A DNA stretch of 37,728 nucleotides from UBA1426 sp052034085 (GCA_052034085.1 JBPOJA010000020.1:1-37728); one strand, 5' to 3'. Positions 1 to 7,339 are shown, numbered from the stretch's first letter. Notes: generated from the letters alone by a model not told the origin. Program-made: numbers and translations.

Positions 1-31
1 TCTTGCATCGATTGTAGCAAGAAGATCGGAG

Positions 32-111
32 ACTGTACATTTCGTGGCGAGAAACTGTACACTTTGTGGCGGAAAACTGTATATTTCTAGTGGCGGAAAA
101 TTGTACACTTT
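32..111. repeat. Tandem 22-24 bp repeats, IS21-type end
   Basis: Four copies of a motif close to ACTGTACACTTTGTGGCGGA start at about 32, 54, 76 and 100, giving a period of 22, 22 and 24 bp. The last copy is partial. Multiple short direct repeats with TGTACA and GGCGG cores are typical of the ends of IS21-family elements, where the transposase IstA binds. No istA or istB gene is present in the window, so this is either the end of an element lying to the left or a leftover end. The family assignment is inference from repeat architecture. Confidence 0.5.
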
Positions 112-311
112 ATTTTACCGTTTACAATACGTCTAAACGAATAATATCAAGCCAAAACGGATAAATTGGTTTACATTTTTTCTCTTTTCAAACCATTAAA
201 ATTTTTGACATGTTCCCGCGAACAATCAAACCCCGTCTTTTCCGTCTACACAACCCCGCCCGCCGGAAGCCGCCCCGGAAGGCTGTGGATGTGTTTCCGC
301 GAACAATAGAA

Positions 312-397
312 CACATAAAAATACAGGGCTTTCCGGCATCTCCGCCGTCCAAAAGCACATTTTCGGCGGGCGGCAAAACACCGGGAAGCCCTGTATT
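312..397 (-). terminator. Large hairpin downstream of displaced rlmD tail
   Basis: Arms at 320-336 and 381-397 are 17-bp inverted repeats with one mismatch (AATACAGGG...CCCTGTATT). A second, inner GC-rich pairing (CCGCC/GGCGG) lies near 343 and 365. Read on the minus strand the outer arm is followed by TTTTATG, and it lies about 20 bases past the stop of the rlmD tail at 417-461. It could therefore be the original terminator of rlmD. The large loop makes it unusual for an intrinsic terminator, and a small palindromic mobile repeat is the alternative. Confidence 0.4.
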
Positions 398-416
398 CAA
401 GCCGTTTTTCAGGCGC

Positions 417-461
417 TTATTTGTTTTTTACATTTGTCATCAATACTACCGTCTCAACGTG
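417..461 (-). pseudogene. Displaced 3' tail of rlmD
   Basis: On the minus strand this stretch encodes HVETVVLMTNVKNK followed by TAA. HVETVVL is the conserved C-terminal signature of the RlmD/RumA methyltransferase and also occurs in the intact gene ending at 3282. Upstream in this frame a stop codon appears two codons before the His, so only the tail exists here. The most economical reading is that this is the original chromosomal 3' end of rlmD, separated from the gene body when the 2.86-kb block between the 20-bp repeats inserted. The intact gene now ends in different residues supplied by the insertion. Alternatively it is the tail carried by a second element in a tandem array. Confidence 0.65.
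439..458. repeat. Left att-like direct repeat
   Basis: This 20-bp sequence is identical to 3295-3314 and in the same orientation. It lies in the displaced rlmD tail. Beyond the core the two copies differ at the next base on each side (c versus t on the left, g versus a on the right), which marks the likely crossover segment. Confidence 0.65.
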
Positions 462-579
462 AAGTTTTTAGGCTATTTCACACTTTTCCATAAATACAGT
501 AAAAGTACTGTGCTTATGCCGGTTTAACATCTATTCTGACCTCTCAAGAAATATTTCTCGATTAGGCTATTTTGCATTT

Positions 580-1503
580 TCACTGCTTTGAGCTGTATTT
601 TTTATCTTTTCGCCGGCTTCCCTCTGCACTCTCTACAACATTGCTTCGATTCTGCTTTTCTATCTGTACTGCTTGGAATGTTTCTGCCGGAATTATAACC
701 GGATTATTACCTTCTGCCTTATAATAAAAATCGTGCCTCCCGTCATCCAACAAATGAACGTTACCTGTGTACTTTTCATTGCTTAGCATTACTTCAATTG
801 TTCTTTTAGGCCATGAGACCTTACCGGTGGGAGATTTGATCCCCAGACATTCCAGCTCTTTCACAATGCCTAACACGCTTTTGCCTTGGAGATACATATC
901 GAAAATCAGCTTTACATTTGCAGCCTCTTTCTTATTAATAGCCAGCTTACCATCCGCATCATTTATATACCCATAACATTTTCTATTATACAGCTTTGAT
1001 GTGCCTTGTGCGGCCCGTTGTTTGATGCCCCATTTGATGTTATAGCTGCGGGATTCGTTCTCCGCCTGGGCAATTGACTCTATTATTGAAATCATCAAGT
1101 CATTATCTGTATCGGCTGTATCAAGTACTTCCTGTTCAAATATAACCCGAATCCCGAGAGCCCTAAGCTTGTTCAACGCATCGAGAATTTCTACAGTGTC
1201 CCGTCCAAATCTGCTGATGCTTTTAGTTAGTACAATCTCTATCCTATGCGACTCACAATCCTGCATCATACGAGAAAATTCTTTACGGGAAGAACCTGTC
1301 TTGCTTGAAGCAATGTCTATATACACGTCAGCCAATAACCATTTGGGGGTTGCTGCCACAAGTCTCGTTAATGCCGAAACTTGAGCTGTAAGGCTTTTCA
1401 GTTGATCAGAACTATTTGAGCTTACACGGCAATAAATACCTACCCTTTTTTCTCTTTTGGGAGGCAACGGTGGTATAAAGTGAACTATTCTGTTATTATC
1501 CAT
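580..1503 (-). CDS. Serine recombinase, C-terminally truncated
   Basis: This is a site-specific recombinase of the resolvase/invertase superfamily. The N-terminal catalytic domain (about residues 20-160) starts with GIYCRVSS, in which the first Ser after the Arg is the expected nucleophile, and contains the expected SISRFGRD motif. A Recombinase domain follows (about 175-270, with the YGYI and SNEKYTG signatures). The usual zinc ribbon (CGECG) and coiled coil of large serine recombinases should follow the KKYSSK motif, but here the frame stops two residues later with KQ. The protein is about 307 residues instead of 450-550. The ATG at 1503 is chosen because GGGGGGA lies five bases upstream. 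It is the likely integrase of the surrounding islet, but loss of the C-terminal domain probably impairs synapsis or directionality. Confidence 0.85.
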   Translation of the reverse strand: MDNNRIVHFIPPLPPKREKRVGIYCRVSSNSSDQLKSLTAQVSALTRLVAATPKWLLADVYIDIASSKTGSSRKEFSRMMQDCESHRIEIVLTKSISRFGRDTVEILDALNKLRALGIRVIFEQEVLDTADTDNDLMISIIESIAQAENESRSYNIKWGIKQRAAQGTSKLYNRKCYGYINDADGKLAINKKEAANVKLIFDMYLQGKSVLGIVKELECLGIKSPTGKVSWPKRTIEVMLSNEKYTGNVHLLDDGRHDFYYKAEGNNPVIIPAETFQAVQIEKQNRSNVVESAEGSRRKDKKYSSKQ

Positions 1504-1558
1504 ATTATCCCCCCGCTGCATCCGCTTAAAAAAGCAGATGCCTGAATTATAATCTCAT

Positions 1559-2455
1559 TCACTTTTCTGCTTCAGAGATCTCATTTTCCTGCTCGTAATA
1601 GTAGGAATAATCTATACCTTTCATAAACATTTCACGATCGTTTATTTTATCTGTCAAAGAAGACTGTAAAAGCGCTTTTATTTGCAGGGGATCAGCCACA
1701 CTTTTTTCCATTGCAGTTAGATAATCTTTTTTATTGATTTTGCTCCAGTCCACACATAGTTTCAGGTTCTTTTTCAGAATCAGGTCAAGCCAAATGCGCA
1801 TACTCCTGCCGTTGCCTTCCATAAAAGGATGGGCTACATTCATCTCAACATACTTATTTGCAATCTCATCAAAAGTGTTTTCGGGCATTTCTTCAATTTT
1901 CTTCAGCGTTTCCGGTAGGAAACGCGCCATAGCAAATTGGAAGCCACCCTTTGCGATATTAAAGGTTCTGATTTGCCCCGCAAAATCATAAAGCCCGCCG
2001 AATAAATAGCCGTGAATCTGCTGCAAACCTTTTACTGTACCGACTTCTATTGTGTCAAACAAGGAGCTGTCGAAAAGGGCATATGCCTTTGATTTGCTCT
2101 TCCCATCGATCGTTTCATCGCTGTAGGTGAACCGTTCGATAAAACGATTTGCCTGTTTGCTTGGAAAATTCTTGGCTAGTTTAATGATGCCATCATAATC
2201 AAATGTATCTGTTAGATATTTTTTTCCATCAGCCGCTGTCAATTTCAGTTGGTTAGCAGCACTAACCAGCTCGCTATTTTCTTTTTTAAGCTTTGCCTTT
2301 AAATACTTCCAGTAATTTCTGTTTTTTGTGTAATCGTCCTCGCCACGCAAAACCCCGACGATATCAAGCACTGAAAACCACCACTTGGCTTTTTCGTCGT
2401 CCCAAACAGCACGAACTTCTCTATCATCAAAAAAACGAATGGAGATTTTGTTCAT
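1559..2455 (-). CDS. Fic family protein with BRO-like N-terminus
   Basis: Fic enzymes transfer AMP (or another nucleotide or phosphate group) to hydroxyl side chains of target proteins. The core motif HPFMEGNGRSMR (about residues 212-223) is a complete HPFx[D/E]GNGRxxR, so the enzyme should be catalytically competent. The Fic core covers about 120-245, and the C-terminus GIDYSYYYE is common in the cell-filamentation subgroup. Residues 1-100 (FDDREVRAVWDDEKAKWWFS, then a DYTKNRNYW segment) resemble the BRO-N/KilA-type domain of phage antirepressors, giving an unusual fusion. I see no clear inhibitory [S/T]xxxE[G/N] helix. The ATG at 2455 follows AAGGAGG by eight bases. The gene lies 55 bp upstream of the recombinase on the same strand. 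A role in element maintenance or in attack on a host or phage protein is inference. Confidence 0.85.
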   Translation of the reverse strand: MNKISIRFFDDREVRAVWDDEKAKWWFSVLDIVGVLRGEDDYTKNRNYWKYLKAKLKKENSELVSAANQLKLTAADGKKYLTDTFDYDGIIKLAKNFPSKQANRFIERFTYSDETIDGKSKSKAYALFDSSLFDTIEVGTVKGLQQIHGYLFGGLYDFAGQIRTFNIAKGGFQFAMARFLPETLKKIEEMPENTFDEIANKYVEMNVAHPFMEGNGRSMRIWLDLILKKNLKLCVDWSKINKKDYLTAMEKSVADPLQIKALLQSSLTDKINDREMFMKGIDYSYYYEQENEISEAEK

Positions 2456-2486
2456 CAAAATAACCTCCTTATTGCTGACTTATTGC

Positions 2487-2515
2487 TTGCTTATGTTGGC
2501 CTGCAGAGTTAATAT
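2487..2515 (+). promoter_or_regulatory. Possible promoter of small orphan gene
   Basis: TTGCTT at 2487-2492 and TAATAT at 2510-2515 are separated by 17 bases and lie 27 bases upstream of the ATG at 2542. The match to a housekeeping promoter is moderate. The Fic gene is transcribed divergently from the same gap. Confidence 0.4.
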
Positions 2516-2541
2516 ACGATACACCCAAAGGAGGTATCGCT

Positions 2542-2952
2542 ATGAATGGCAACAAGCCGGTCTTTCATATATCAATTTATTGCCGAGGCTGCAACAAATC
2601 TAAAGCTACACTCAAAAGGCAATTATCCGCTTATGCCAATAGGCTTTTGAGTAATCCGTGGGAACCTTCGGTACATATAAGCCTGGATAGTGTTGACAAA
2701 CTAAAAGAAAAACAAGTCATCCAGGAATTAACATACGATACAGTTATAACTTATCATATTAAACAGCCTTTATTTACAGATCAAGATCTATATACGGCAG
2801 TTATTTTAATCATCGGCCTTACCATGCAGCGTTTGTACGAAGTCAATTTGAACTCCAAATCAGAGGATTGGATGCTCATATCCATAACTCCCCCAGATAA
2901 AGATAATCAAAGTAACGACAGCTATGATATCCAATGGTCCATCGGAGAATAA
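2542..2952 (+). CDS. Hypothetical protein, 136 aa
   Basis: I do not recognise this protein. It is supported by a strong ribosome site (AAAGGAGGT, seven bases before the ATG) and by a plausible promoter upstream. It has no signal peptide. A CxxC pair (YCRGC) occurs near residue 16, basic residues follow, and one hydrophobic stretch (about 88-98) is too short for a confident membrane helix. The last 20 residues are acidic and polar. It is divergent from the Fic gene inside the islet. A regulator or an antitoxin partner of the Fic protein is conceivable, but nothing in the sequence shows either. Confidence 0.6.
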   Translation: MNGNKPVFHISIYCRGCNKSKATLKRQLSAYANRLLSNPWEPSVHISLDSVDKLKEKQVIQELTYDTVITYHIKQPLFTDQDLYTAVILIIGLTMQRLYEVNLNSKSEDWMLISITPPDKDNQSNDSYDIQWSIGE

Positions 2953-3281
2953 TTTTCTTGATGGCTAATTATCATTATAACAGTATTTCCCGATGTTGGT
3001 TAGCCCATTATGATGCTATTTTATCAAGTTTCTCTCAAAAATCAATATTGACCACACAACCCTGCCGTTTTCAAAAAAACATCCAAATCGACCACTCGCA
3101 AACCCATGTTATCTAAATCGACCACTGGTTAAACCCCGACATCTAAATCGACCACTCGCAAGCATTTGAGCCTGTTTTGATATGTTCCCGCGAAGTAAAA
3201 AAATCATATTTTTCTCCTAATAAATTTTAGACTTAAATTTACGCAAAAGACTTATATCAAGCCCTTCCCGCGCGCTCACTT
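2953..3281. other. Gene-free gap with IS-end and att remnants
   Basis: No convincing gene is present. The gap holds the 30-bp-period repeats at 3041-3160, a copy of the TTTTGA-Y-ATGTTCCCGCGAA motif at 3175-3193 (also at 202-219), and an AT-rich stretch before the end of rlmD. Confidence 0.5.
3041..3160. repeat. 30-bp-period direct repeats, IS21-type end
   Basis: ATCTAAATCGACCACTCGCA-like units start at 3081, 3111 and 3141, exactly 30 bp apart and nearly identical over 16-20 bases. A diverged fourth unit is at 3041. The repeats are too short and the gaps (about 10 bp) too small for a CRISPR array. Spaced direct repeats like these are typical of IS21-family ends. The sequence differs from the repeats at 32-111, so a second element type is implied. 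No transposase gene adjoins them. Confidence 0.5.
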
Positions 3282-4634
3282 CTAAACCCTCGTTATCAAT
3301 ACTACCGTCTCAACATGATTTGTATGCGGAAACATGTCGATGGCCTGAGCTCTTTCAAGTTTATAGCCATGCTGAGTCAGGACTTTTATGTCCCGGGCCA
3401 GTGTTGGAGGGTCACATGATACATAGATAATTTTAAACGGTCTTGCGGCTGCCACAGCGTTAAGAAGTGTGGGGTGGCAGCCTGCTCTTGGGGGATCTAA
3501 AACAATAAGATCAGCATTATATTTTTGACCGGCCTCGTGCTCCCGTTCCATTAATTCAGGCAACACTTCTTCCGCCCTGCCACAAATGAATTCGGCATTC
3601 ACAATTCCGTTGATAGTCGCATTTCTATTGGCGTCTAAAACTGCCTTTTTAACAGACTCCACTCCCACAACCCTGCCGGCATGTTTGGATAAGATCAAGC
3701 CTATGGTTCCTACTCCGCAATACAGGTCGAAAACTGTTTCTTTTCCCGTCAACCCCGCAAATTCCACGACCTTTGAATATAGTTTTTCAGTCTGTGTCGG
3801 ATTTACCTGGAAAAAAGAGTCTGCGGAAACTTCGAAATCTAACCCCATCAACTTATCCCGAATTACGGATTTTCCTGCCAGCAAATGCTCATTATTATTC
3901 AACTTAAGTATCAGGCTTTTTATCTCATAGCCTTTGGAATCATCCCAATCCTCGCCCGGATTTTCCAGAGCCTTTATCAACCCATCCCGGATCTGCTCCA
4001 AATCAACATTGTTATTACCCGGAGAAGCAGCAAGCACCAGCATAATCTCTCCGCTGCCAAAGGCAGTTTTTATGGTTACAGATTCCAGCCACACATTGGA
4101 CGCCGCAAAAGGCCTTAAGGCCCTTATGATTTGCTCGACTTTCCCGGTCTGCAGTAGACAAGTACCACAATCCACAACATCGTGGCTTTTCTTTTTATAA
4201 AAACCAATGGCAGGTTTTATACCGGACGTATTATGAAAAACGGCATATTCTGCTTTGTTTCTATATCTCCATGGATTTTCCATTCCGATTGTACCGATAA
4301 TCAAGGGGTTCTTTAGCCCGCCTATCCTTTCAAGAGAATTCCTGAGCAACTCGGTTTTATACCTGACCTGTGCTTCATAATCCAGGTGCTGAAGGCTACA
4401 GCCACCACACTCATCCGCATAAGGACATGCCGGTTTGATTCGGTCTGGAGAAGGCCTAAAAACTTCCAGCAACCGTCCCCTGGCAAAGTTCTTTTTGAAC
4501 TGCACCACTTCCGCAAGAACATAGTCACCGGGGATAGCCCCATCCACGAAAAAGGCGAGACCATCCACTCTGCCGATGCCCTCACCTTCTTTTCCCAGTG
4601 CGGTTATTTCTACCGAATATTTTTCACCTATCAT
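3282..4634 (-). CDS. rlmD: 23S rRNA (uracil-C5)-methyltransferase RlmD/RlmCD
   Basis: This SAM-dependent enzyme methylates uridine C5 in 23S rRNA. The N-terminal TRAM RNA-binding domain covers about residues 1-57. Fe-S cluster cysteines are seen at C70, C76 and C79 (CPYADECGGC), with a fourth in VDCGTC. The SAM-binding motif is VFDLYCGVGTIGL, followed by LDPPRAG, and the catalytic Cys is in YVSCDPPTLARD. The length of 450 residues is normal. The last residues after HVETVVL (ITRV) come from beyond the att-like repeat and so probably derive from the inserted islet. The ATG at 4634 has no visible Shine-Dalgarno sequence, because a REP palindrome ends only nine bases upstream of it. Confidence 0.93.
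   Translation of the reverse strand: MIGEKYSVEITALGKEGEGIGRVDGLAFFVDGAIPGDYVLAEVVQFKKNFARGRLLEVFRPSPDRIKPACPYADECGGCSLQHLDYEAQVRYKTELLRNSLERIGGLKNPLIIGTIGMENPWRYRNKAEYAVFHNTSGIKPAIGFYKKKSHDVVDCGTCLLQTGKVEQIIRALRPFAASNVWLESVTIKTAFGSGEIMLVLAASPGNNNVDLEQIRDGLIKALENPGEDWDDSKGYEIKSLILKLNNNEHLLAGKSVIRDKLMGLDFEVSADSFFQVNPTQTEKLYSKVVEFAGLTGKETVFDLYCGVGTIGLILSKHAGRVVGVESVKKAVLDANRNATINGIVNAEFICGRAEEVLPELMEREHEAGQKYNADLIVLDPPRAGCHPTLLNAVAAARPFKIIYVSCDPPTLARDIKVLTQHGYKLERAQAIDMFPHTNHVETVVLITRV
3295..3314. repeat. Right att-like direct repeat in rlmD
   Basis: This is the second copy of the 20-bp repeat at 439-458 and lies in codons of the conserved VETVVL segment near the end of rlmD. The reading frame stays open across it, so integration left the methyltransferase intact with a new four-residue tail. 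Confidence 0.65.
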
Positions 4635-4643
4635 GATTGTGGA

Positions 4644-4728
4644 TGACAGGGGGACAGCCCTTTTGTCACCATCTGACCTTTCTTAAGTTTATCACACAAG
4701 ATATGACAAAAGGGCTGTCCCCCTGTCA
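4644..4728. repeat. REPIN: two inverted 25-bp REP palindromes
   Basis: A plus-oriented REP lies at 4644-4668 and an inverted one at 4704-4728, with 35 bp between them. Each unit can fold as an imperfect hairpin: outer arms TGACA/TGTCA, inner GGG/CCC, loop GGACAG, and a TTT bulge on one side. Such inverted REP pairs are the mobile unit (REPIN) moved by RAYT transposases. A RAYT gene is present at 10901. The pair fills the gap between the rsgI stop (3 bp away) and the rlmD start (9 bp away). Confidence 0.85.
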
Positions 4729-4731
4729 CAT

Positions 4732-6654
4732 TTATGGAACAGTAATTCTAACGCTGTTCCCCTTTATCTTTTTGTCGTTGTAAACACTTGTAATCGAAAC
4801 ATAGTATGACTCGCCGGCTTCTACCAAGCCTCCGAAATCACCTCCATTATAACCGTCTCCCGCCCTTATAGTAAAGCCTGTTGTGTTTGCATCACTGATT
4901 ACCGCAATGTAGCCATCATCGGGATAAACTGGGCTGGAGTTGTATTTGGAAAGCACAACTTTGTAGTAATTGAAACCCCGGCTGTCCACCCTGTTCCAGG
5001 AAAGCTCAACACCGCTGCCCGTTTCTCTGGCACTGACTATGGCTTTGACTTCTGCCGGCTCTTCCGGCTTGGGCGGCTCCGGTTCCTTCTGGCCGGGTAC
5101 AGTAATTCTTACACTGTTTCCTTTTATTTTTTTATCGTTGTATACACTGGTTATAGAGGCGTAGTAAGTTTCACCTGCTTCAACTCTGCCTCCAAAATCA
5201 CCGCCGTTATACCAGCTTCCGGCTTTTACCGTAAATCCCGTTGTGTTAACATCGCTGATTACTTCTATGTAGCCATCATCGGGATAAACTGGGCTGGAGT
5301 TGTATTTGGAAAGCACAACTTTGTAGTAATTGAAACCCCAGCTGTCCACCCTGTTCCAGGAAAGCTCAACCCCTTTGCTGGTTTCCCTTGCGCTTACCAC
5401 CGCTTTGACTTCCGCAGGCTGTTCAGGTTTTGGCTGTTCCGGGCTTTTGCTTCCGGGAATCTTAATCTTAATGCTGTTTCCTTTAACCTTTTTGTCGTTG
5501 TAGACACTGGTGATAGATGCATAGTAGGTCTCTCCTGCCTCAACTTTCCCGCCAAAATCGCCACCGTTATACCAGGTTCCGGCCTTTATTGTATATCCTG
5601 TCGTGTTCACATCGCTGATTACTTCGATATAGCCGTCTTCGGGATAGGCAGGACTGGAATTATACTTGGAAAGCACAACTTTGTAGAAATTAAAGCCTCT
5701 TCCGTCAACTTTATTCCATGTCAATTCGATGCCTTTCCCTGTGTCTCTGGCGCTTACAACCGCTTTAGATCCTGAGGTCTGCTCCTGCTTGGGCTGGTCC
5801 GGCTTTGGTTCTTCAGGCTTAGGGGGCTCCTGTTTTGATTCTTCTGCAGGTTCGATTACTTCTGCAGTGTTCTTCCCTGCCTCATCTACACTCTTCCCTG
5901 TCGACAAAATTACGAAAATATCTGAAGATGCGATGCTTCTGATTTCATCAAGGCTGACTCCTTTTCCCTCCCTGTTGGCATAATTATAGGCAGCCTGCCT
6001 GGCCAGGGATAATCCGTTTTTCTCCGCTTCTGACTTAATTTCCGGAGTAACCTTAACTGCCCTGCTCAATATTTCGAAATCCTTAACTTTGTCACTTTCC
6101 AGAATTGAGAGAAGCAGCTCCTCCAAAACTTTTTCGTCATCCCCGCCTTCATCCAGTGCCCCTGAAATTAAAATGAACGAGGCATCAAATTCTTTGCTTT
6201 TTGCCGCTGCCATCAGAGCAGCTACAGCATCTTTTATGTCCTCACCTAACAGGTCCAATTCTTCTAAAAGTATTTTTCCGTCTTCATTAAGAGAACTGGC
6301 GCTCAGAACCCGGGCCTCCTTGTCTATTTCGAATGACACACATGGGTTAATGTCAACATCAATAATTGCAAAAATTTTATTATCTTCCGTAGGGTGCTGC
6401 GTAAGCCCCGGCAGCAATCCGGGCACCATGAACACAACTAAGGCAAGCGCAGCTACTACCAGACCGGCCGCTGCAAAAGGTTTCATGCCATGTTTTCTTC
6501 TTTCACCCGGAAATTTAAAATTCTCAGGCTTCAGGACTGTCTCCGTTCCTACCGGCAGTGATGTATTTTTTTTGATTTTTTCAAAGGTGCAGTGCTCTGT
6601 CATAACTATGGTAGAAAGCAGCGAATGCTTGATAACTGTGGCTTTAATATCCAT
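4732..6654 (-). CDS. rsgI: RsgI-type anti-sigma factor with three repeat domains
   Basis: This is a membrane-bound anti-sigma factor that holds SigI inactive until an extracellular signal arrives. The cytoplasmic RsgI N-terminal domain is about residues 1-57, and one transmembrane helix is at about 59-83. The RsgI extracytoplasmic domain is recognisable from IDVDINPCVSFEID at about 98. A Pro/Glu/Lys-rich linker is at about 270-296, and three tandem copies of a 120-residue unit follow (297-416, 417-536, 537-640). Each unit is FN3-like by its strand pattern, with NGGDFGG and YYASITSVYNDKK signatures. In clostridial RsgI proteins the C-terminal modules bind polysaccharides. Here the ligand is unknown. 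The start overlaps sigI by 11 bases and has a GGGAGGG site. Confidence 0.88.
   Translation of the reverse strand: MDIKATVIKHSLLSTIVMTEHCTFEKIKKNTSLPVGTETVLKPENFKFPGERRKHGMKPFAAAGLVVAALALVVFMVPGLLPGLTQHPTEDNKIFAIIDVDINPCVSFEIDKEARVLSASSLNEDGKILLEELDLLGEDIKDAVAALMAAAKSKEFDASFILISGALDEGGDDEKVLEELLLSILESDKVKDFEILSRAVKVTPEIKSEAEKNGLSLARQAAYNYANREGKGVSLDEIRSIASSDIFVILSTGKSVDEAGKNTAEVIEPAEESKQEPPKPEEPKPDQPKQEQTSGSKAVVSARDTGKGIELTWNKVDGRGFNFYKVVLSKYNSSPAYPEDGYIEVISDVNTTGYTIKAGTWYNGGDFGGKVEAGETYYASITSVYNDKKVKGNSIKIKIPGSKSPEQPKPEQPAEVKAVVSARETSKGVELSWNRVDSWGFNYYKVVLSKYNSSPVYPDDGYIEVISDVNTTGFTVKAGSWYNGGDFGGRVEAGETYYASITSVYNDKKIKGNSVRITVPGQKEPEPPKPEEPAEVKAIVSARETGSGVELSWNRVDSRGFNYYKVVLSKYNSSPVYPDDGYIAVISDANTTGFTIRAGDGYNGGDFGGLVEAGESYYVSITSVYNDKKIKGNSVRITVP
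4735..5766 (-). repeat. Three tandem 360-bp intragenic repeats in rsgI
   Basis: The units are about 5766-5407, 5406-5047 and 5046-4735, each 120 codons (the last lacks the linker). Long blocks are identical between units, for example the codons for KVVLSKYNSSP. This implies recent duplication or gene conversion, and copy number may vary between strains. Confidence 0.85.
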
Positions 6655-7339
6655 AATCAGCCCTCCCTTCCCCTTTGTTCACATATTCCTTGATAATCTC
6701 AAGCTGGCTGTCCAGTATCAGAACAAGGGCAATAATATATTTTCTGTTAAGCTCCAGAGTGCTTCGGGAAACCTCTGTCAGTTTAAGAATTTCGTTTATA
6801 GGCAGTTTCTTGCTCTGCTTAAGCTTCCCAAGCAGATCGGTGTCCTTATGAATAACCTTGGCTATACCAATCAGCCTGAGCCTTGAAGGTTCTTCTCTGG
6901 GAGAAAGCTTTATCAGGTCCGCCATGGAGATTTTGTATTTTTTTAAGCTTTTTACAAGCAGATTCACTTCATCCGCAATTTCAATCCGTCTGATTCCCGG
7001 GCTTTCCTCCTCAGTCAGCTTGTGTTCCACAAGCTCCAGTGGTACTAAGTTGCTGTCTCCCCTTTGCTTACGGGCATAGTCTATCAGCCTGTTGTTTATG
7101 ACCAGACGGGCATAGTTCTGAAATGACTTGCCTTTAACAACATTGAAGGTACTGATAGCCTCATTGAAGGCTATCAGGCCAATGCTGAACTCGTCACTGC
7201 TGTAGTCCAGGCTGGGGTCTTTTTTGAAACTGGTAACACAGTCCAATATGAATTGTTTGTGCTCCAGGATGAAAGCTTCTTTTTCTTCGATGGTTGGGGC
7301 CCAGTCGTCAACCTGGTCGTTGCCGTTTAAATGAAGCAA
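6644..7339 (-). CDS. sigI: RNA polymerase sigma factor SigI
   Basis: This is a sigma-70-type alternative sigma factor of the SigI group, partner of the downstream RsgI. Region 2 is seen in DEFSIGLIAFNEAISTFN and FQNYARLVINNRLIDYARKQ. The C-terminal half carries a SigI-specific helix-turn-helix region (KKLPINEILKLTEVSRSTLELNRKYIIAL). The length of 231 residues is normal for the group. The start is a TTG at 7339 with GGAG eight bases upstream, and there is no ATG nearby in frame. The final codons overlap the rsgI ribosome site and start, so the pair is translationally coupled. In related bacteria SigI controls carbohydrate-degradation or heat-stress genes. Its targets here are unknown. Confidence 0.92.
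   Translation of the reverse strand: MLHLNGNDQVDDWAPTIEEKEAFILEHKQFILDCVTSFKKDPSLDYSSDEFSIGLIAFNEAISTFNVVKGKSFQNYARLVINNRLIDYARKQRGDSNLVPLELVEHKLTEEESPGIRRIEIADEVNLLVKSLKKYKISMADLIKLSPREEPSRLRLIGIAKVIHKDTDLLGKLKQSKKLPINEILKLTEVSRSTLELNRKYIIALVLILDSQLEIIKEYVNKGEGRADYGY

Larger units (their letters stand above)
439..3314. mobile_element. Small integrated islet at rlmD 3' end
   Basis: A perfect 20-bp direct repeat at 439-458 and 3295-3314 bounds this block. On the minus strand both copies contain TTGAGACGGTAGTATTGAT, the VETVVL codons of rlmD. Inside are a serine recombinase whose 3' end faces the left repeat, a Fic protein, a small unknown gene and remnants of IS ends. The 3' end of rlmD (rumA) is a known integration site for conjugative elements in Firmicutes, which supports an att-site reading. 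The islet lacks conjugation or replication genes and its recombinase is shortened, so it is probably an immobile remnant or depends on a helper. Confidence 0.6.

Noticed and set aside
210..527. Open frame of 105 codons on the plus strand
   Set aside because: It runs through the hairpin and the displaced rlmD tail, has no ribosome site and shows no recognisable protein features.
2934..3116. Open frame of 60 codons after the orphan gene
   Set aside because: It overlaps the end of the orphan gene and runs into the IS-type repeats, with no ribosome site.
3081..3160. Regular 30-bp repeats as a CRISPR array
   Set aside because: Conserved parts are 16-20 bases with gaps of about 10 bases and only three good copies. 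There are no cas genes.
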